From Muscardinus avellanarius (Eukaryota > Chordata > Mammalia > Rodentia > Gliridae): 64,000 bases of DNA. The translations under genes were made by a program, and so were the position numbers. The DNA lies in NCBI GenBank assembly GCA_963383645.1, contig OY726560.1:64249058-64313057 (forward strand), read 5' to 3'. Shown piece after piece: positions 60,162-64,000 of this stretch (position 1 is the stretch's first letter; every line of letters begins with the position of its first letter). Under the pieces are notes generated by a model. The model did not search any database, had not been told where the DNA came from, and worked only from the letters and a program-made list of their open reading frames with translations.

Positions 60162-60630
60162 GTCAGGCGTGCTGGTGCAAGCTTGTAATTCCAGCGCTTT
60201 AGGAGGCTGAGACAGGAGGATCACACAGGTTTAAAGCCAGCCTCAACTACTGAGTGAGGCTCTCAGGAACCTGGTGAGACCCTGTTTCCAAATAAAGTAT
60301 AAAATAGGTCTGGGAGTATATCCCGGAAGTAGAAAAGCCCCTGGGTTCCATCCCCAGTACTACATAATAAATAAATAAATAAATAAATAAATAAATATGT
60401 GAAGCCAGGTGTGGTGGCACACGCTTGTAATCCCCGCATTTGGGAGGCTGAGACAGGAGAATTGCGGTTTGCGGACAGCCTCAGCTACTTAGTGGAGGCC
60501 CTTTCCAACTCAGTGAGTCCCTGTTTCAAAAAAAAATTTTAAAAATAGGGCTGGCGATGTAGCTCAGAGGTAGACTGGCCCTGGGATCCACACCCAGTAC
60601 CGCAAAAAAAGAAAAAAAAACCTCACAACT
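60162..60630 (+). mobile_element. Two B1-dID SINEs (60162-60398, 60403-60625)
   Basis: The first ends in (AAAT)n at 60366-60396; the second in an A/G tail after cagtaccgc. Confidence 0.8.
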
Positions 60631-60734
60631 TTTTGTTATGGAAAATTTCAAACATATATAAAAACATAGTCAACAGTGTAATAAACCCTCATGTATTTTT
60701 TGCATGAACTTTCTTTTTTTCTTTTTTCTTTTTC

Positions 60735-60942
60735 TTTTTGCGGGTCTGGGAATGGAACCTAGGGGCATTCAACCTCCAAGCTATACCCCCTGCCCTATTT
60801 TTATTCTTTTTAATTTGAAACAGGGTCTCACTAAGTTGCGGAGGGCCTCACTAAGAAGCTGAGGCTGTTCACGAAACGTGATCCTCCAGTCTCAGCCTCC
60901 GGAATGCTGGGATTACAAGCCTGCGCCACCACACCCAGCTTG
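60735..60942 (-). mobile_element. B1-dID SINE (reversed)
   Basis: gcgggtctgggaatggaacc to cgccaccacacccagctt. Confidence 0.8.
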
Positions 60943-61071
60943 GAGTCTGGGTCTTGATAACTAAGAGTCCTTTATAAGCTTGGAAATTAAAATTTACTCC
61001 ATATTTCCATTTATTTTGTTGTCATTTTCATGACTTTTTTTGCTCTTACGATTGTCTTGTTTGTTTTTTCA

Positions 61072-61345
61072 AGTTGTTAGCAACAAATCCTATGAAATCA
61101 AAAGAGCTTAATAGCTTGTCTTCAAGAACATCAAAGAAACCACGAGCCACTCTTCTTTGTTGTTTGGAAGGAGGATCAACTCCAAGAACAGAGAGGGTGG
61201 TGGCAGCATTGAGAATAAGCCTCTGAGCCTTGCCTAGCCGCGGGGACGGAGGCCTGGGCCAGGGCCAGAGCATATGGCTGGCCAGGCTGGAGAAGCCCGT
61301 GGTCCCCAGGGCCTCCCTTCCCCTCGCTCTCCCCCGCGGTGTCAT
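61072..61345. other. Unassigned GC-rich unique segment with open frames on both strands
   Basis: A strong acceptor-like tract (tgtttgttttttcaag) ends at about 61071. From there a plus frame reads LLATNPMKSKELNSLSSRTS onward for about 52 codons before TGA, and a minus frame of 99 codons covers the same DNA. Neither matches a family I know. It could be a lncRNA or 5' UTR exon, or a very old repeat. Confidence 0.3.
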
Positions 61346-61499
61346 CTAATGCACTTCGCCCTCACCCTGTAGCCCACTGCTATGCTCATCACCAAACTCA
61401 GACTTTCCTTCCTTTATTTTTAGTTCCTATTCTCCTGACAACAGGCACCTCCCTAGGATCTGGCACAGCTGATGGCCGTCCTTAGAAGTGGCTTACCTC

Positions 61500-61945
61500 C
61501 CGCCACAGCCCGGTGTGTCTCTTCCCATCCCCTCTCCGCTTCCCCTCCCCCCACCTTCTCCTTCCCTGTATCCTCACCTGCCTCCCTCTCTCCTTGCACA
61601 CCTTACCATACTCTCCTTTCTCCTTCTGAGACGTGCAATCCACGTGTACACGTTACCCCTGTCACCCTACAGCAGAGAGCTTGGCCGCGCTCAGCTCATC
61701 GCACAGGCACGTCTTCTGCCAGGAGCCATCTCCTCCTCCCACCGCCCCTCTTGCTCCTTGGTTGCTTTTTCCTCCTATCATAGCACTTACTGAATCGTAT
61801 CATCATTTCTTGGTGTTTCCTGTCCTGGACTCTGTCTTGATGGCCATAACCATTTTGTTCAGCACGTGTCTCCAATGCCTCGTGTACTTCTTGGCATAGA
61901 AGGGATCCTCGGTAAACAATGTATTCTGCACAGTGAATGAGCAGA
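61500..61945 (+). repeat. L2 3'-end fragment
   Basis: The order CCT-rich block, ggactctgtcttgatggcc, ttgttcagcacgtgtctcc, ttggcatagaagggatcctc and a gaatgag-like end agrees with the L2 terminal segment. Confidence 0.5.
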
Positions 61946-62401
61946 GCCGAATCCGGCCATCTCTAGTCCTTTTGTTGTGAAGACTGGAGAAAATGGATAT
62001 GAAATATCCAGCAAGGAACCTAGGATTTAGGGCGTTCAGTAAAGAGTGACCGCAGCGGCTGTTCTTCATGACAGCCGCTGGACTGCAGAGAGTAGGGCCT
62101 GCTCCTGCTGGCAGCTGTGCTCTGCTTGGAGTTTACAATACTTCACACATAATAAACTCCTAACATACATGACCGAATTGAATGCATTTAATATATTAAG
62201 TAAGCGGCATACATGATTAATTATTCTTCTGCATATGCTTAGAATAAAAATAATGGCTCTCTTGAGCATATACTTATTTTATTTTTCATGAAGCATAAAA
62301 TTGTCTCCACCCCCCACCCCTCCATCCCCGGCACAAATTGATTATATAATGGCAGTATTTTTTAGAGAATCCTAAGCATTTTATTGTCTTGAAGATGGTT
62401 A

Positions 62402-62622
62402 CTTTTTTTTTTTTTTTCTGGTCTGGGGATGGAACCCAGGGCCATTCGACCTCTAAGATACCTACACCCCCCTGCCCTATTTTTTATTCTTTATTTTGAA
62501 ACAGGGTATCACTAAATTGCAGAGGGTCTCACTAAGTAGCTGAGGCTGTCCATGAACTATGATCCTCTGGTTTCATCCTCCAGAATGCTGAAATTACAAG
62601 CATGAGCCACCACGCTGGCTAC
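62402..62622 (-). mobile_element. B1-dID SINE (reversed)
   Basis: T-run and tggtctggggatggaaccc to agccaccacgctggc; ggttactttttt / ggctactttttt flank it. Confidence 0.78.
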
Positions 62623-62710
62623 TTTTTTTTTTTTTTTTAATATTGCCAAATGTCTGTAATCTTGAATTTGAAAGAACTTACTAAATTATTTAAACATATA
62701 AAATTCTAAG

Positions 62711-62935
62711 CCGGGCGTGGTGGCACATGCTTGTAATCCCTGTGCTTGGGAGGCTGAGACAGGAGGATCGCACGGGTTCGAAGCCAGCCTCAGCTACTTA
62801 GTGAGGCTCTCAGAGACCCTGTTTCAAAAAAAAAAAAAAAAAAAAAGGTCTGGGAGTATAGCCCGGAGGTAGAAAGCCCTACCCCCAGTACCACACACAC
62901 ACACACACACACACATAAAAAAAAAAAAAAAAATT
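62711..62935 (+). mobile_element. B1-dID SINE with (CA)n tail
   Basis: gccgggcgtggtggcacatg to ccccagtaccacac; A20 in the linker and (CA) then A17 at the end. aaattct flanks it on both sides. Confidence 0.8.
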
Positions 62936-62992
62936 CTGACTACACATGTTTTCTTTCTTCTTAAATGTTTCTTGTTTTAAAATTCAAGAATA

Positions 62993-63732
<740 letters not shown>

Positions 63733-63747
63733 TAGAAAACACAAAAA

Positions 63748-64000
63748 TTGTCGAACATAGTGCCACATGTTTGCAATCCAGGTACTTGGGAAGCAAATGA
63801 ACTTTTTTTTTCAAAGGCTGGGGATATCACTCAGAAGTAGAATGCTACCGGTTGCAGGGCGTGGTGGCGCACGCTTGTAATCCCCGCGCTTGGGAGGCAG
63901 AGACAGGAGGATCACGCAGGTTCGAAACCAGCCGCCCGCGCTGGCTTAGGAGACCCTGTTTCCAAATAAAAATGTAAAAAGAGGTCTGGGAGTGTAGCCC
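63748..64000 (+). mobile_element. Broken SINE (63748-63852) and B1-dID SINE cut by the window end (63855-64000)
   Basis: The broken copy joins cgaacatagtgccacatgtt to ggctggggatatcactcaga. The last one runs off the window inside gtctgggagtgtagccc. Confidence 0.75.

Noticed and set aside
61803..62069. 88-codon minus frame as an exon
   Set aside because: It overlaps the L2-type repeat and lacks good splice sites.

Overview
This is a 64 kb piece of a rodent nuclear chromosome. Three things show it: spliced vertebrate genes with GT/AG introns, one large CpG island, and a very high load of one composite SINE. That SINE joins a 7SL-derived B1-like head (gccgggcgtggtggcgcac...) to a tRNA-derived ID-like tail (gtgtagctcagaggtaga...ggttcca), the B1-dID architecture known from squirrels, dormice and the mountain beaver. 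A Sciuromorpha-type rodent is therefore my best guess; the species is not determined. Gene order matches human 8q21.11 in reverse orientation.

Layout: (1) 1-5.3 kb is gene-free sequence past the 3' end of RDH10, with ancient repeats, a few SINEs and CT/TCC/CA tracts. (2) 5.3-33.8 kb is RDH10 on the minus strand. All six coding exons are present and join to an intact 341-codon frame; a 21.5 kb intron 2 holds most of the length. (3) 33.0-34.7 kb is a CpG island and divergent promoter region shared by RDH10 and RPL7, with ZNF143-type and NRF1-type sites and a TATA-like element. (4) 34.71-37.85 kb is RPL7 on the plus strand, with six coding exons (248 codons) plus a terminal non-coding exon carrying AATAAA. 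(5) 38-63 kb is a dense SINE field of roughly sixty elements, with old L1, L2, LTR-like and 7SL-like debris, many simple repeats, and an isolated GC-rich island at 44.7-45.2 kb. (6) At 63.5-63.7 kb there is a plausible first coding exon, proposed as C8orf89, which lies in this place in human.

Functionally, RDH10 is the retinol dehydrogenase that starts retinoic acid synthesis and RPL7 is a housekeeping 60S ribosomal protein; they share only the promoter region. I see no bacterial-type system, CRISPR, virus or novel multi-gene cassette. The most interesting signals are structural: two sites where two SINEs sit back to back with three copies of one target-site duplication, nested SINEs that order two subfamilies in time, the divergent promoter, the orphan GC island, and the candidate exon at the right edge.
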